Assembly: GCA_016838945.1 (NCBI GenBank)
Contig: JADLKP010000003.1
Location: forward strand, 1-40,379
Direction of reading: 5' to 3'
Source: Methanobrevibacter sp.
GTDB taxonomy: Archaea; Methanobacteriota; Methanobacteria; Methanobacteriales; Methanobacteriaceae
DNA: 40,379 nucleotides
In this document: positions 25,707 to 34,960 of the stretch, piece by piece
Position numbering within the stretch: position 1 is the first letter of the stretch
Layout of the letters: every line of letters begins with the position of its first letter
Made by a program: the position numbers and the translations under genes
Notes under the pieces: generated by a model
What the model was told of the DNA's origin: nothing
The model's database searches: none
What the model saw: the letters and a program-made list of their open reading frames with translations, nothing else

Positions 25707-26474
25707 ATGATTGGTGTGATATTGGCTGCTGGAATGGGTATAAGATTAATGCCACTTACAAAAGACATTCCAAAGGCTTTACTGAAAATTAACGACATGA
25801 CTTTAGTTGAAAGAATGATTAAAAACTGCATTGATGCAGGAATAAGTAAATTCATAGTAGTTGTAGGATATAACAGAGACAAGGTCATTGATTTATGTCC
25901 TGAATTGGAGGAAAAGTATGACATTGAAATAATGGCCGTCATTAACGAAAAGTATGATGTCACCAACACTTCCGTATCAACTTATCTTGCAAGCAAATAT
26001 ATAGAGGAAAATGATTTGGATGACTTCATTTTAGTTAATGGAGATAATGTAGTTGACCCTGAAATCATAAAAAGATTGGCTAAATCCATCAATACTGGAA
26101 TGATAATCGATAACTTTAAGGAACTGAATGAAGAATCATTTAAATTGATTATTGATGATGAATCCTTCAATGAAGATAAAACAATAGCTAACGGTAAAAT
26201 AAATTCAATTGGAAAAGGACTGGACATCCCATCTTCAACAGGGGAATTTATTGGTGTTTCTAAAGTTAAGGCTGATGATGTTGCAGAATTCAATAGAATT
26301 TTAGAGGGATTGATTGAAGAGGACCCTCAAAATTACTATGATTTTGCATATAAGGATTTAAGTCTTATTAAGACCATTGATTTCGTATTGACAAATGGAC
26401 TCAAATGGACTGAAATAGATGATCACACCGATTGGGAAAATGCCCAATTTCTCGTCAAGGAACTTGAAGGCTAA
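25707..26474 (+). CDS. LicC-like nucleotidyltransferase (NTP:phosphate-ester type)
   Basis: The 255-residue protein has the GT-A-like NTP-transferase fold: the signature ILAAGMGIRLMPLTKDIPKALL at the N-terminus, VVVGYNRDKV near 50, YDVTNTSVSTYLASKYI near 90, and the metal-binding VNGDNVVDPE near 112. It ends with WTEIDDHTDWENAQ. The overall plan resembles LicC choline-phosphate cytidylyltransferase and CTP:inositol-phosphate or glycerol-2-phosphate cytidylyltransferases. In this cluster a CDP-activated alcohol is the natural product, possibly CDP-glycerol, since no TagD-type enzyme is present; the substrate is not provable from sequence. A UDP- or dTDP-sugar pyrophosphorylase is the alternative. 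GAGG precedes the ATG. Confidence 0.8.
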   Translation: MIGVILAAGMGIRLMPLTKDIPKALLKINDMTLVERMIKNCIDAGISKFIVVVGYNRDKVIDLCPELEEKYDIEIMAVINEKYDVTNTSVSTYLASKYIEENDLDDFILVNGDNVVDPEIIKRLAKSINTGMIIDNFKELNEESFKLIIDDESFNEDKTIANGKINSIGKGLDIPSSTGEFIGVSKVKADDVAEFNRILEGLIEEDPQNYYDFAYKDLSLIKTIDFVLTNGLKWTEIDDHTDWENAQFLVKELEG

Positions 26475-26516
26475 TCGATATTGAAAAATATCCAAATAAT
26501 CCAAAAAGGTAGAAAT

Positions 26517-27596
26517 ATGATAAAAAACATTGACGGCAGAGACAGAATATTCTATCTAGATGAAGTTAGGGCTTTGGCCATCATATTGGTTATATTATGC
26601 CATATAATAAGAGAATTTTGCCAAATTCGTCCATCAGGATCATTAGGTTGGTTATCTGTAGGAGTATTTATTGATTTGGGAGTTATGGGAGTTCCATTGT
26701 TTTTAATGATAAGCGGTTCACTGCTATTGAACAGAGAATATGACCTGCCAGACTTCCTAAAGAGAAGATTTACAAGAATTTTGATTCCATTCATATTTTG
26801 GGCCTTGCTTCTTCCTGTCTATAAAATGATAGTCAACAACGATCCAACACCTTATCTGACATTGTTCCTTGACAGACAGTACTGGTTCATTTATATGTTG
26901 ATAGGGGTTTATTTGTTCCTGCCTATAATCAACTCATTTATCAGAGAATATAAAATGAAAGGAGTTGAATATTTACTGGTATTGTGGCTAATCACCATTA
27001 CTTTGAATACATTCGGATTATACCCATTCCATGCATTGGAATTAAGCTATTTCGCAGGTTATGTAGGATTTGTCATACTGGGTTATTATTTAACCAATAA
27101 GGAATTCAAATTAAGTGACAAGCATATGATATGGCTAGGCCTGATATTGTTTATAGTCTTTACGCTCATAAATTTACACTTTACCCTAACCCATTACAAA
27201 ATTGGAACTTTCAGTGCTGGTGCATTGAAATACTATCACTATGAAACCCTTGTTGTTGCACTTCAAGCAACCGGCGTATTCCTGATGATTGAATACTATG
27301 CCAAATATTGTTCAAAACATAAAGGCACTTTCAGAAACAAGATCTATTCATTTTTCAAGGATACATTCATGTCTAAAATAATATATTCATTAAGCATCTG
27401 CAGCTATGGTATGTATCTGGTCCACTATTTCGTAATCTATGGAATAAGATGGGTAAGCAACAACATATTCCCTATTTACAGTGCAAAACCTGTCATAATG
27501 CCTTTGGTATGGATTGTAGTTGTATTCTTCAGTTGGCTTATAATATATGTTTTAAGTAAAATCCCTTATTTAAAAGGAATAAGTGGTGCACATTAA
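26517..27596 (+). CDS. Acyltransferase-3 family membrane protein
   Basis: The 359-residue protein has about ten hydrophobic helices and the acyltransferase-3 opening DRIFYLDEVRALAIILVILCH, with its catalytic-type His, then GVPLFLMISGSLLLNREYDL and FLKRRFTRILIPFIFW. It ends with YGMYLVHYFVIYG and FSWLIIYVLSKIPYLKGISG. The family O-acylates (usually acetylates or succinylates) sugars and polyols of surface polymers, moving acyl groups across the membrane. AAGGT lies six bases before the ATG at 26517; a TTG 36 bases upstream lacks one. Its position between the nucleotidyltransferase and a TagB-like gene suggests it decorates the polymer made here. Confidence 0.87.
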   Translation: MIKNIDGRDRIFYLDEVRALAIILVILCHIIREFCQIRPSGSLGWLSVGVFIDLGVMGVPLFLMISGSLLLNREYDLPDFLKRRFTRILIPFIFWALLLPVYKMIVNNDPTPYLTLFLDRQYWFIYMLIGVYLFLPIINSFIREYKMKGVEYLLVLWLITITLNTFGLYPFHALELSYFAGYVGFVILGYYLTNKEFKLSDKHMIWLGLILFIVFTLINLHFTLTHYKIGTFSAGALKYYHYETLVVALQATGVFLMIEYYAKYCSKHKGTFRNKIYSFFKDTFMSKIIYSLSICSYGMYLVHYFVIYGIRWVSNNIFPIYSAKPVIMPLVWIVVVFFSWLIIYVLSKIPYLKGISGAH

Positions 27597-27704
27597 TAAA
27601 TTAAAAAAGTATTAAATATTTGACCAGACCGAGAAAAATAAACTAAAAAATTATTTGAATCTGATTAAAATTCAGAAAAATTTATTAAAAAAAGAGAGGA
27701 TAGA

Positions 27705-28925
27705 ATGGATAAGAAAACTTTAATCAAAGACTTAAAATACATAATACTAACTTGTGCCAAATATAGTGCACGAGCATTATACTACATAGGAACTCATGTT
27801 CTTAGTCCAAAAGACAATATTATCCTCTTTGAATCTAGTAATGGCCGTAATTATACTGGAAATCCGAGATATGTTTATGAAGAAATCCTAAATCAAGGCT
27901 TAGAGAATGAACTTAAGTGTGTATGGGTCTTCATGCATCCGGAAAAACAAAAAATACCTGGAAATGGAATCAAGGTTAAAAGATCCTATTTCAAGTTTTT
28001 ATACTATGCTATTGTAAGTGGTGCCTGGGTATTTGATTCCAGACACCTTTACTATCTCAAGAAAAATAAGAAGACAAAATACATTCAAACATGGCACGGC
28101 ACTCCTCTTAAGAAACTGGGACTTGATATGGATTACATAGACATGAGTGGAAACCAGAACATTGAAAAGTACCATGATGAATTTATTAAAAACAGTGCCG
28201 ACTGGCAATATCTGATTTCACAAAATAGCTATTCAAGCGAGATATTCAAAAGGGCATTTGCCTTTAATGGAGAAATGCTTGAAATCGGATACCCCCGCAA
28301 TGACATTTTGATAAATAACAACAATGCAGATCATATAGATAAAATCAAAAGCAAATTCAATGTTCCAAAGGACAAGAAACTAATTCTTTATGCGCCAACT
28401 TGGAGAGACAATGAATACTATCAAAAGGGAGAATATAAGTTTGCAACCGAAATGGATTTCGATGCCATGAAAGAGGCATTATCCGATGAATATGCCCTTT
28501 TCGTTAAATATCACTATCTTGTCAAGGAAAACATAGACTGGAAAAAATATGATGACTTTATAATAGAATGTGATGCAGAGTGGGACATTCAGGAACTGTA
28601 TTTGATTTCCGATGTTTTAATTACAGACTATTCCTCTGTAATGTTTGACTATGCCATACTTAGAAGGCCTATGATGTTTTTCGCATATGACTTGGAGCAT
28701 TACAAAGACAGCTTGAGGGATTTCTATTTCGATATGTTTGAAGAGGTTCCAGGACCTATTGTTAAAAGTACAGAAAAACTCATTGAAGAAATCAAAAAAC
28801 TAAAAGTGGATGATTATGAACTAAAATATGGTCAAAAGTATGATGATTTCCAAAAAAAGTATAATGAATTTGATAAGGGAATAGCATCTAAAACCATAAT
28901 TGAGTTAATAAGAAATAGAAATTAA
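27705..28925 (+). CDS. TagB/TagF-like glycerophosphotransferase
   Basis: The 406-residue protein is a single-domain CDP-glycerol:poly(glycerophosphate) glycerophosphotransferase homologue. Visible motifs are NIILFESSNGRNYTGNPRYVYEE near 38, the catalytic-type QTWHGTPLKKLG near 128, YPRND, LYAPTWRDNEYY near 225, VKYHYLV, and ITDYSSVMFDYAILRRPMMFF near 304. These match TagB/TagF catalytic histidine and substrate-binding regions. No signal peptide; the basic N-terminus suggests peripheral membrane attachment as in TagF. GAGAGG precedes the ATG. As the smallest of the three relatives in the cluster it may be the primase (one glycerophosphate) rather than the polymerase, but that is inference. Confidence 0.88.
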   Translation: MDKKTLIKDLKYIILTCAKYSARALYYIGTHVLSPKDNIILFESSNGRNYTGNPRYVYEEILNQGLENELKCVWVFMHPEKQKIPGNGIKVKRSYFKFLYYAIVSGAWVFDSRHLYYLKKNKKTKYIQTWHGTPLKKLGLDMDYIDMSGNQNIEKYHDEFIKNSADWQYLISQNSYSSEIFKRAFAFNGEMLEIGYPRNDILINNNNADHIDKIKSKFNVPKDKKLILYAPTWRDNEYYQKGEYKFATEMDFDAMKEALSDEYALFVKYHYLVKENIDWKKYDDFIIECDAEWDIQELYLISDVLITDYSSVMFDYAILRRPMMFFAYDLEHYKDSLRDFYFDMFEEVPGPIVKSTEKLIEEIKKLKVDDYELKYGQKYDDFQKKYNEFDKGIASKTIIELIRNRN

Positions 28926-29013
28926 TGCTTTATATCAAATCAAGGAAAAAAGAAAGAAAATAATGATTAAAAGAATTAATCCGTTAAATAAATAAAATTT
29001 CAGTGATGATAGA

Positions 29014-31194
29014 ATGGATGAAGTGAATTCAATTGATTATAAGGAATATGAATTGGAGAAAGGTTTTTCCGTTAGGAAAAGTAAAGAATATAATGCTCTT
29101 TTTAAAAATGGGAAACCTAATGTTGTATTAAAGGCTAATCAAAATGTCTACAATAGAATATTTGATTTTCAACCTAAGGCCCTATCCATATCCATGAAGG
29201 AAGACAAGGTCATTATAGAGTTTGCCGTTTTAAGCAAAAAATTCCAAAATTATGACTTAAGAAAATACCATGTCAATTTGGGTTACAATAATTACGATTT
29301 TACAAAAAAATCCGAAAACAGATACCTGGTGGAAATACCATACAACAGCATAAACATTTCTGGCCGTTCCGCTGGAGTATATATTGAATACATTGATGAA
29401 AATGGATTCAGCTATAAAAAGAAATTCCTTTCTATGAGAAGTACCTATAAGAGGGGGAAAAACAAGCTTTTCAAAAAGTTAGGCATTTACGATGAACGTA
29501 GAGACCATAACCTATATTACAGTGATTTGATCTACTTTGAAAACCACAGCATATTCCTGTATGAAACCTGGAAGGGATTTTTATCATTGGCATATAGGGA
29601 AATAAATGTGACAGATGATATTGAAGAGCAAAAAAAGATAAGGTCAGCTTATAAGGAATATATGGCCGATTCAAAGAAAGGAAAAAACACTCCTTCAATA
29701 TTGCTATATGAAAAGTTTTGCGGAAAATACGAAGAAAGTGCCAAATATGTTTATGAAAGATTGATAGACGATGGCTGGGAAAACGTCTATTTTATACTCA
29801 GTAAAGACAGCGAATTTCAAAATAAAGTTCCTGAAAAGTATAGGAAGAACCTGATTGAAAAATATTCCAAAAAACATTACTATGAGTACTTTAATGCTAA
29901 GGCATTCATTACTACAGAATCAATAAACCATGTGATTGACTTGACAACATATAATGCATTGACACGTAAAAGGCAGTACTGGAAAGATTATTACTACATC
30001 TTCCTACAGCATGGAGTCATGTATGCCTATTCCTTGAAAGGTAGATGGGACTTTGAAAAAGGTGGAGGATTCGGTGATAATTCTTATGTGGTTGTTTCCT
30101 CTGAAACTGAGGCGAATCATTTTATAGAGGATGGAAATTTCGATAGGGAAGATTTGATTAAATGCGGACTTCCAAAATTCGACCATTCCATACAAAATGA
30201 AGATGCAGATAAGATCCTCATCATGCCAACCTCAAGAAACTTCGAATATTCAACCATAAGAGATGACACTCTAAACTCAACATACTATAATTTTTCAAAA
30301 AACATCATAGAAAGTGTGCCTGATGATTTAAAAGATAAGATAGTGTTCATTCCTCACCCTTTAGTGAATGCAATCTTTGGAGAAACCGATTTGGACAAAT
30401 ATATGCCAGCCGAATACAGTTATGATGAATTATTAAAAAATACCCGTTTGCTAATAACAGATTACTCCTCAATCTCATACGATGCATTCTATAGAGGAGC
30501 CAATGTAATTTTCGCTTGGATGGAAAAGGAAATGTGTCTTGAAAATCTAGGTATAGATTTAAAATTAAATGAGGATAATTCTTTTGCAGACATCGCATAT
30601 GATTATGAAAGCCTGACTGAATTGATTTCAGATAATTATTATGGAATTCATAGCCAGGAAAACATTGAAAAGTACAAGGATATAGTTGAATTCCATGATG
30701 GAAAGAATACCGAAAGATTCATAGGATATGTTTATGATACAAACATATTCAGCGAAAGGGCTGGAAAACATGACATCAACGATGCAATAGTGGAAGGAGT
30801 TGAAGATCGCCCATATACCGGTAAAGCAATAGGAATTCCAAAGATTAAAGTAAGCTTTGATGGTAAAAAACTTATTAAAGGCCTTGATTTTGAAGTAAAA
30901 TATCATGACAACCTATCCATTGGTACTGCCAAGTGCGAAATAAAGGGACTGGGCATATACCATGGAACCAAATTCGTTAATTTTGAAATCAAGAAAAACA
31001 TAAAGAAAACCAAAACAAAACTTGATGAAGACCATTTAACCGTTAAGGATGGAGATAAAATACTTATAGAAGGAGAGGATTACTCTATTGAAAAGATAGA
31101 TTATAGTAGCGTAGGGTTGAAAAAAATAGCTATTAACGGTATGGGAGAATATATCGGCCAAAAGGGTATCCTAATCGATGTATCAAAAAATTAA
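29014..31194 (+). CDS. TagF-like glycerophosphotransferase with C-terminal beta repeats
   Basis: The 726-residue protein has an N-terminal region of about 1-160 without a clear match. A glycerophosphotransferase domain of about 185-560 follows (LLYEKFCGKYEESAKYVYERL, IFLQHGVMYAYSLKG near 331, IMPTSRNFEYSTIRDD, IPHPLVNA, LLITDYSSISYDAFYRGANVIF near 478). From about 600 come two short beta-type repeats. The first (YTGKAIGIPKIKVSFDGKK, KGLDFEVKYHDNLSIGTAKCEIKGLGIYHG) matches a repeat usually seen in secreted bacterial surface proteins; the second, 665-726, is more diverged. No signal peptide is present, so these repeats are probably cytoplasmic. It likely extends or caps the polyol-phosphate chain. 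Confidence 0.82.
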   Translation: MDEVNSIDYKEYELEKGFSVRKSKEYNALFKNGKPNVVLKANQNVYNRIFDFQPKALSISMKEDKVIIEFAVLSKKFQNYDLRKYHVNLGYNNYDFTKKSENRYLVEIPYNSINISGRSAGVYIEYIDENGFSYKKKFLSMRSTYKRGKNKLFKKLGIYDERRDHNLYYSDLIYFENHSIFLYETWKGFLSLAYREINVTDDIEEQKKIRSAYKEYMADSKKGKNTPSILLYEKFCGKYEESAKYVYERLIDDGWENVYFILSKDSEFQNKVPEKYRKNLIEKYSKKHYYEYFNAKAFITTESINHVIDLTTYNALTRKRQYWKDYYYIFLQHGVMYAYSLKGRWDFEKGGGFGDNSYVVVSSETEANHFIEDGNFDREDLIKCGLPKFDHSIQNEDADKILIMPTSRNFEYSTIRDDTLNSTYYNFSKNIIESVPDDLKDKIVFIPHPLVNAIFGETDLDKYMPAEYSYDELLKNTRLLITDYSSISYDAFYRGANVIFAWMEKEMCLENLGIDLKLNEDNSFADIAYDYESLTELISDNYYGIHSQENIEKYKDIVEFHDGKNTERFIGYVYDTNIFSERAGKHDINDAIVEGVEDRPYTGKAIGIPKIKVSFDGKKLIKGLDFEVKYHDNLSIGTAKCEIKGLGIYHGTKFVNFEIKKNIKKTKTKLDEDHLTVKDGDKILIEGEDYSIEKIDYSSVGLKKIAINGMGEYIGQKGILIDVSKN

Positions 31195-31198
31195 TAAA

Positions 31199-31303
31199 AA
31201 AAATAGAAAAAAAATGAAAAAACTAATAAAATAAATGTAAAAAAATAGAAAAAATCCTAAAAAAAATGAAAAAACTAATAAAATAAATGTAAAAAAATAG
31301 AAA
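31199..31303. repeat. Tandem repeat, 52-bp unit, two copies
   Basis: Two copies, about 31199-31250 and 31251-31303, are nearly identical A-rich units containing ATGAAAAAACTAATAAAATA. They fill most of the 167-bp gap before the second acyltransferase gene. Low complexity makes exact borders uncertain. Confidence 0.78.
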
Positions 31304-31361
31304 AAAATATGTAGGACAACACCCAATAAAAAATAACAATTAAAAACACTTATGGAATAAC

Positions 31362-32507
31362 ATGAATAAAAAGAGGATTTTCTATTATGATGCTTTGAGA
31401 GCTTTGGCAATATTTGGGATTATAACATGCCATATGACTGCCAATTTCATCACAAAAATTAATGTTATTTCCATATATAATTTTGATTGGGTCTTTTTGT
31501 TAACTTTAAATCAATTAAGGCAATTTTGCATCCCAATCTTTGTTATGATAAGTGATGCCTTGCTGGTCAATAAAGATTATTCCTTATCAAACTTCATAAA
31601 GAAGAAATTCAATAGAATCTTTATACCTTATATCTTCTGGGCAATTGTTCTGGTCCTTTTCTCATACATACTGATTAATTTGGGCATTAATGCAAACGTG
31701 ATTGACTCCTTCTCAATGGAATATGTCATTAAATCAATATTGGGATTTACCAAAGGATTCCAAAAGGGACGTATCTTTTGGTTCATATGGATGATTTTAA
31801 CTGTATATCTAATCTTGTTTATAATGAATAAGATATTGAAGCCTTTTGAAGAGGAAAAGAAGAAAAAAATAATCGATCTGTTGGTATTCATTTTCACCAT
31901 ATACTGCTTAATTGTCATACCATTCGATTTAATCAACTTAAGTCCTTACAAATCATTCGTGTATTATTATATATCTTTCGCAGGATATGGAATATTGGGT
32001 TACTACTTGGCAAAGACCGACTTTACGAATATAGGTAAACTAAAACTCAGCAACAAAACAGTGCTTTTGGTTTCTTCAGTTTTGTTTATATTGTCATTCA
32101 TCTATTTCCTAATAGATTTGACTAATTTAAGCATTGCATCAAATGAAATTTCAAGTGTAAACTATTTTACTTTTATAACACTATTACTCTCATCAAGCAT
32201 ATTCCTGTCATTCAGGTATTTTGAAGAAGCCAATGAGGATGATGAGGATTCCCTCTTTATGAAAATTAAGAATGGAAAATTAGGCATGCTGATTAATTCC
32301 CTAAGTAAATGCAGTTTTGGAATTTATTTTGTCCATCCCTTGGTTTACATATTCTATAAGGACATAGTGTTTGGTTCAATAGACATATTGAAACATAACC
32401 CTATAAAATGGTCTTCCCTGATGATAGTTTTGGTCCTGTTTACAAGTTGGGGAATAATTTGGATCATGAGCAAAATACCTTATCTTGAAAAGGTATCAGG
32501 TGCATGA
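31362..32507 (+). CDS. Acyltransferase-3 family membrane protein
   Basis: The 381-residue protein is a paralogue of the acyltransferase at 26517. It shows RIFYYDALRALAIFGIITCHM at the N-terminus with the family His, PIFVMISDALLVNKDY, FIKKKFNRIFIPYIFW, a WFIWMILTVYLILF helix, GYGILGYYLAKTDF, and a closing CSFGIYFVHPLVYIFYKD with WIMSKIPYLEKVSGA. About ten membrane helices are expected. The family moves acyl groups onto surface glycans or polyol phosphates. There is no clear Shine-Dalgarno sequence. It is the last gene of the plus-strand cluster and ends eight bases from the convergent amrS gene. Confidence 0.87.
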   Translation: MNKKRIFYYDALRALAIFGIITCHMTANFITKINVISIYNFDWVFLLTLNQLRQFCIPIFVMISDALLVNKDYSLSNFIKKKFNRIFIPYIFWAIVLVLFSYILINLGINANVIDSFSMEYVIKSILGFTKGFQKGRIFWFIWMILTVYLILFIMNKILKPFEEEKKKKIIDLLVFIFTIYCLIVIPFDLINLSPYKSFVYYYISFAGYGILGYYLAKTDFTNIGKLKLSNKTVLLVSSVLFILSFIYFLIDLTNLSIASNEISSVNYFTFITLLLSSSIFLSFRYFEEANEDDEDSLFMKIKNGKLGMLINSLSKCSFGIYFVHPLVYIFYKDIVFGSIDILKHNPIKWSSLMIVLVLFTSWGIIWIMSKIPYLEKVSGA

Positions 32508-32515
32508 GAAAAAGG

Positions 32516-33535
32516 CTATCTTAAAACGAAATTCAGTTTATGGCCACAATTGCTACAATGGCCATCCCTTATTCTATTTTTATCACTGTTGCAATACCTC
32601 TCTCTAGCTATCAATAGCTCACCGCAGTTAGGGCAATAGGTATTGTTGTCCGCTGGCATATTGCCCAAATAGACATATTCCACTCCCATGTCAATAGCTA
32701 TTTCCTTTGCCCTAATCAAGTAGTCAATATCAGTTGGGCTTTTGTCATTCATCTTATGCATTGGGAAGAATCTTGAAAAGTGAAGAGGAACTTCAGGACC
32801 CAACTCTTCTAAAATAAAATTGCAGATTGACCTGATATGACCTTCATCAGTGTTCAAGTCATTGATGAGAAGAGTTGTTATCTCCAGATGGGAACCGCTT
32901 TCATAGATTGCCTTGAGGTTGTCAAGCACGATATCCAACTTGCCGCCGCATATTTTCCTATAGAGATCATCACTCATGAACTTCAAGTCTATATTGAATG
33001 CATCAATGAAATTCAATGTTTCAGCCAATGACTCCTCACTCATATAGCCATTGCTGATGTATACATTCCTGAGATTTTTCTTGCGTGAAATCAAAGAAGT
33101 TTCTCGGGCGAAGTCAAAGTATAGCGTAGGTTCATTATATGTCCAAGAAATCGATAGGCAATTGTCATTAATGGCATTTTTAACGATGGTTTCTGGCAGT
33201 ATTTTACTTGAGTTGTATTCTTCATAAGAATTCATAGATAGCATATAGTTCTGACAGTTCAAACAAGAGAAGTTACACCCAAAACCACCAATCGAGTATG
33301 TTGATGACCCTGGCAAAAAGTGATAGAGAGGCTTCTTTTCTATAGGGTCTATGTGAGAAGAAGCTATTCTTCGATAATTAAGTGAAAATAATTTACCATC
33401 TATGTTCTTTTGAGTGTTGCAGAATCCTAAATCATCTTCAGCTATTTTACACTCTCTTCCACATAGATTGCATTGAACCAGTTTTTTGTCCTCATTCTTT
33501 TGATATAATTTTGTGTAAAAACTTGATTCTTTCAT
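32516..33535 (-). CDS. amrS: AmmeMemoRadiSam system radical SAM enzyme
   Basis: The 339-residue protein is AmrS, the radical SAM member of the conserved AMMECR1-MEMO1-radical SAM trio. An N-terminal cysteine cluster (CNLCGRECKIAEDDLGFC) is followed by the HIDPIEKKPLYHFLPGS segment, the radical SAM cluster CNFSCLNC (CxxxCxxC) after GGFGCN, and ISWTYNEPTLYFDFA. A C-terminal zinc-ribbon extension (CPNCG ... CSNCG) completes it. The other two partners are not in the window, and the physiological reaction is not firmly settled. GGAGTG at 33542-33547, six bases before the ATG at 33535, decides the start over an in-frame ATG 21 bases upstream. It is probably co-transcribed with thiL. Confidence 0.93.
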   Translation of the reverse strand: MKESSFYTKLYQKNEDKKLVQCNLCGRECKIAEDDLGFCNTQKNIDGKLFSLNYRRIASSHIDPIEKKPLYHFLPGSSTYSIGGFGCNFSCLNCQNYMLSMNSYEEYNSSKILPETIVKNAINDNCLSISWTYNEPTLYFDFARETSLISRKKNLRNVYISNGYMSEESLAETLNFIDAFNIDLKFMSDDLYRKICGGKLDIVLDNLKAIYESGSHLEITTLLINDLNTDEGHIRSICNFILEELGPEVPLHFSRFFPMHKMNDKSPTDIDYLIRAKEIAIDMGVEYVYLGNMPADNNTYCPNCGELLIARERYCNSDKNRIRDGHCSNCGHKLNFVLR

Positions 33536-33594
33536 AAAAAACACTCCAATAAGCATTAAATTCTAAAAATCTAAAAGGAAATACAATAAACCAC

Positions 33595-34755
33595 TTATTT
33601 TAGATGCTGGTAACCCTTTGAGCTTATTTTTTCAATTGTGCCATTTGAGAGTACTATTTCAACTGTATTTTTTTCTATGATTTCACCTATTACATAAAAG
33701 TCCAACTCATTTTCCAATTGGTCTTCAAGTTCCCTGTTTATTGTAAATAAAAATTCAAAATCCTCTCCTACATGGAGGAAAAGATCAAGATAATCGAGTC
33801 CTAAGGCATTTGATATTTCCTTGAACTCATCTTCTACAGGCAGCTTGTCTTCATAGATTCTAATTCCTTTTGAATATGAACTGTCTGAATGGGTGCTGAT
33901 TTTCTTATCGCCATTTTCAAATTGATATTGTCTCTTGTCTGAATTCAATATTTCATAGAATTCACTGGCAAGGCCATCTGTAATGTCTGTTGCAGTGATT
34001 CTGTTTTCACCGGTGTTGAGGTCCCTTAGAATATGGCCTTCAACATGCTTCGCTTCTGGCTTCAATGCCTTGAAAAGGGCCATATCACAAAGTGTTGAAT
34101 CAATTTCATAGGCACTATTGATCTTATCTTGAAGGTCAACCATTTCAAAGAGGTTGTTTTTGAGTAGCTGCTTCATGTTCAAGAGCTCAAATCCAAGTGC
34201 TGCTAGACCAAGACCACCTGTCAAGCATACCAAATCCCCTTCCTTGAATCCATATTTCATCAAGACCTTATCCTTATCGACCTCGCCAATGGCTGTGCCT
34301 GAAATAATTATTTCATTTGCCTCGTTTGTATCTCCACCAATCAGCGGAATATGATAATCATCACAGGCCCTGATTACACCGCATATCAAATCATCAAAAT
34401 CATCTAGGAGTGTGTCCTTAGGAATGGCTATGTTCAATAGAAAGCCAATATTGTCTGCACCCATGCTTGCAAGATCGCTTACATTGACTACAACTGATTT
34501 GTATCCCATCTGAAAATAGCTCATTTCAGGTGGAAAATGGCTTGACTGAATCAGCATGTCAGATGATGAGACCAAATAGCTGTTTTCCTTTAGATCTATG
34601 TTTGTAAGTGCAGAATCGTCTCCTATTGATGTGGCAAAACTGGAATCACTATTAAAATCCTCTCCATTGACAGAACAGGTTTTAGACCTTTCTATGATTC
34701 TTTCAATAAGGCCTTTTTCACCAATGCCAGAGACTTTCATTTGGCTTGATTTCAT
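33595..34755 (-). CDS. thiL: Thiamine-monophosphate kinase
   Basis: ThiL phosphorylates thiamine monophosphate to the cofactor thiamine diphosphate. The AIR-synthase-like fold is shown by IGEKGLIERI near the start, SIGDDSALTNI, SSDMLIQSSHFP, MGYKSVVVNVSDLASMGADNIGFLLNIAIP, LIGGDTNEANEIIISGTAIGEV and ITDITDGLASEFYEIL-like ATDITDGLA. At 386 residues it is longer than the usual 300-340. The extra length lies in insertions around 205-235 and 275-310 (charged, low-complexity). A second ATG five codons in is a possible start; neither has a clear binding site. amrS follows about 60 bp downstream on the same strand. Confidence 0.92.
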   Translation of the reverse strand: MKSSQMKVSGIGEKGLIERIIERSKTCSVNGEDFNSDSSFATSIGDDSALTNIDLKENSYLVSSSDMLIQSSHFPPEMSYFQMGYKSVVVNVSDLASMGADNIGFLLNIAIPKDTLLDDFDDLICGVIRACDDYHIPLIGGDTNEANEIIISGTAIGEVDKDKVLMKYGFKEGDLVCLTGGLGLAALGFELLNMKQLLKNNLFEMVDLQDKINSAYEIDSTLCDMALFKALKPEAKHVEGHILRDLNTGENRITATDITDGLASEFYEILNSDKRQYQFENGDKKISTHSDSSYSKGIRIYEDKLPVEDEFKEISNALGLDYLDLFLHVGEDFEFLFTINRELEDQLENELDFYVIGEIIEKNTVEIVLSNGTIEKISSKGYQHLK

Positions 34756-34915
34756 ATGGGAATATTTGTTTTATTTAATATAAAAAATGTTTTGTAGAAT
34801 AAATCCTGAAATAATAAAAAAAGTTATGCTGAAAAACTTCAAGTATAAGATAATTTAAAAAAAGACATGTGAACTATTTATTGATTGAAAATTTAAAAAT
34901 AGCTAATTAAATTTA

Positions 34916-34959
34916 TTAAAAAAAATAAAAAAAGTAAAGAGTTTAAAATTAAACTCTTT
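34916..34959 (-). terminator. Hairpin terminator of the Ig-repeat adhesin gene
   Basis: AAAGAGTTTA-AAAT-TAAACTCTTT (34936-34959) is a perfect 10-bp stem with a 4-base loop. It begins one base beyond the adhesin stop codon and is followed on the minus strand by ACTTTTTTTATTTTTTTT. This is a textbook intrinsic-type terminator. Confidence 0.8.
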
Positions 34960-34960
34960 T

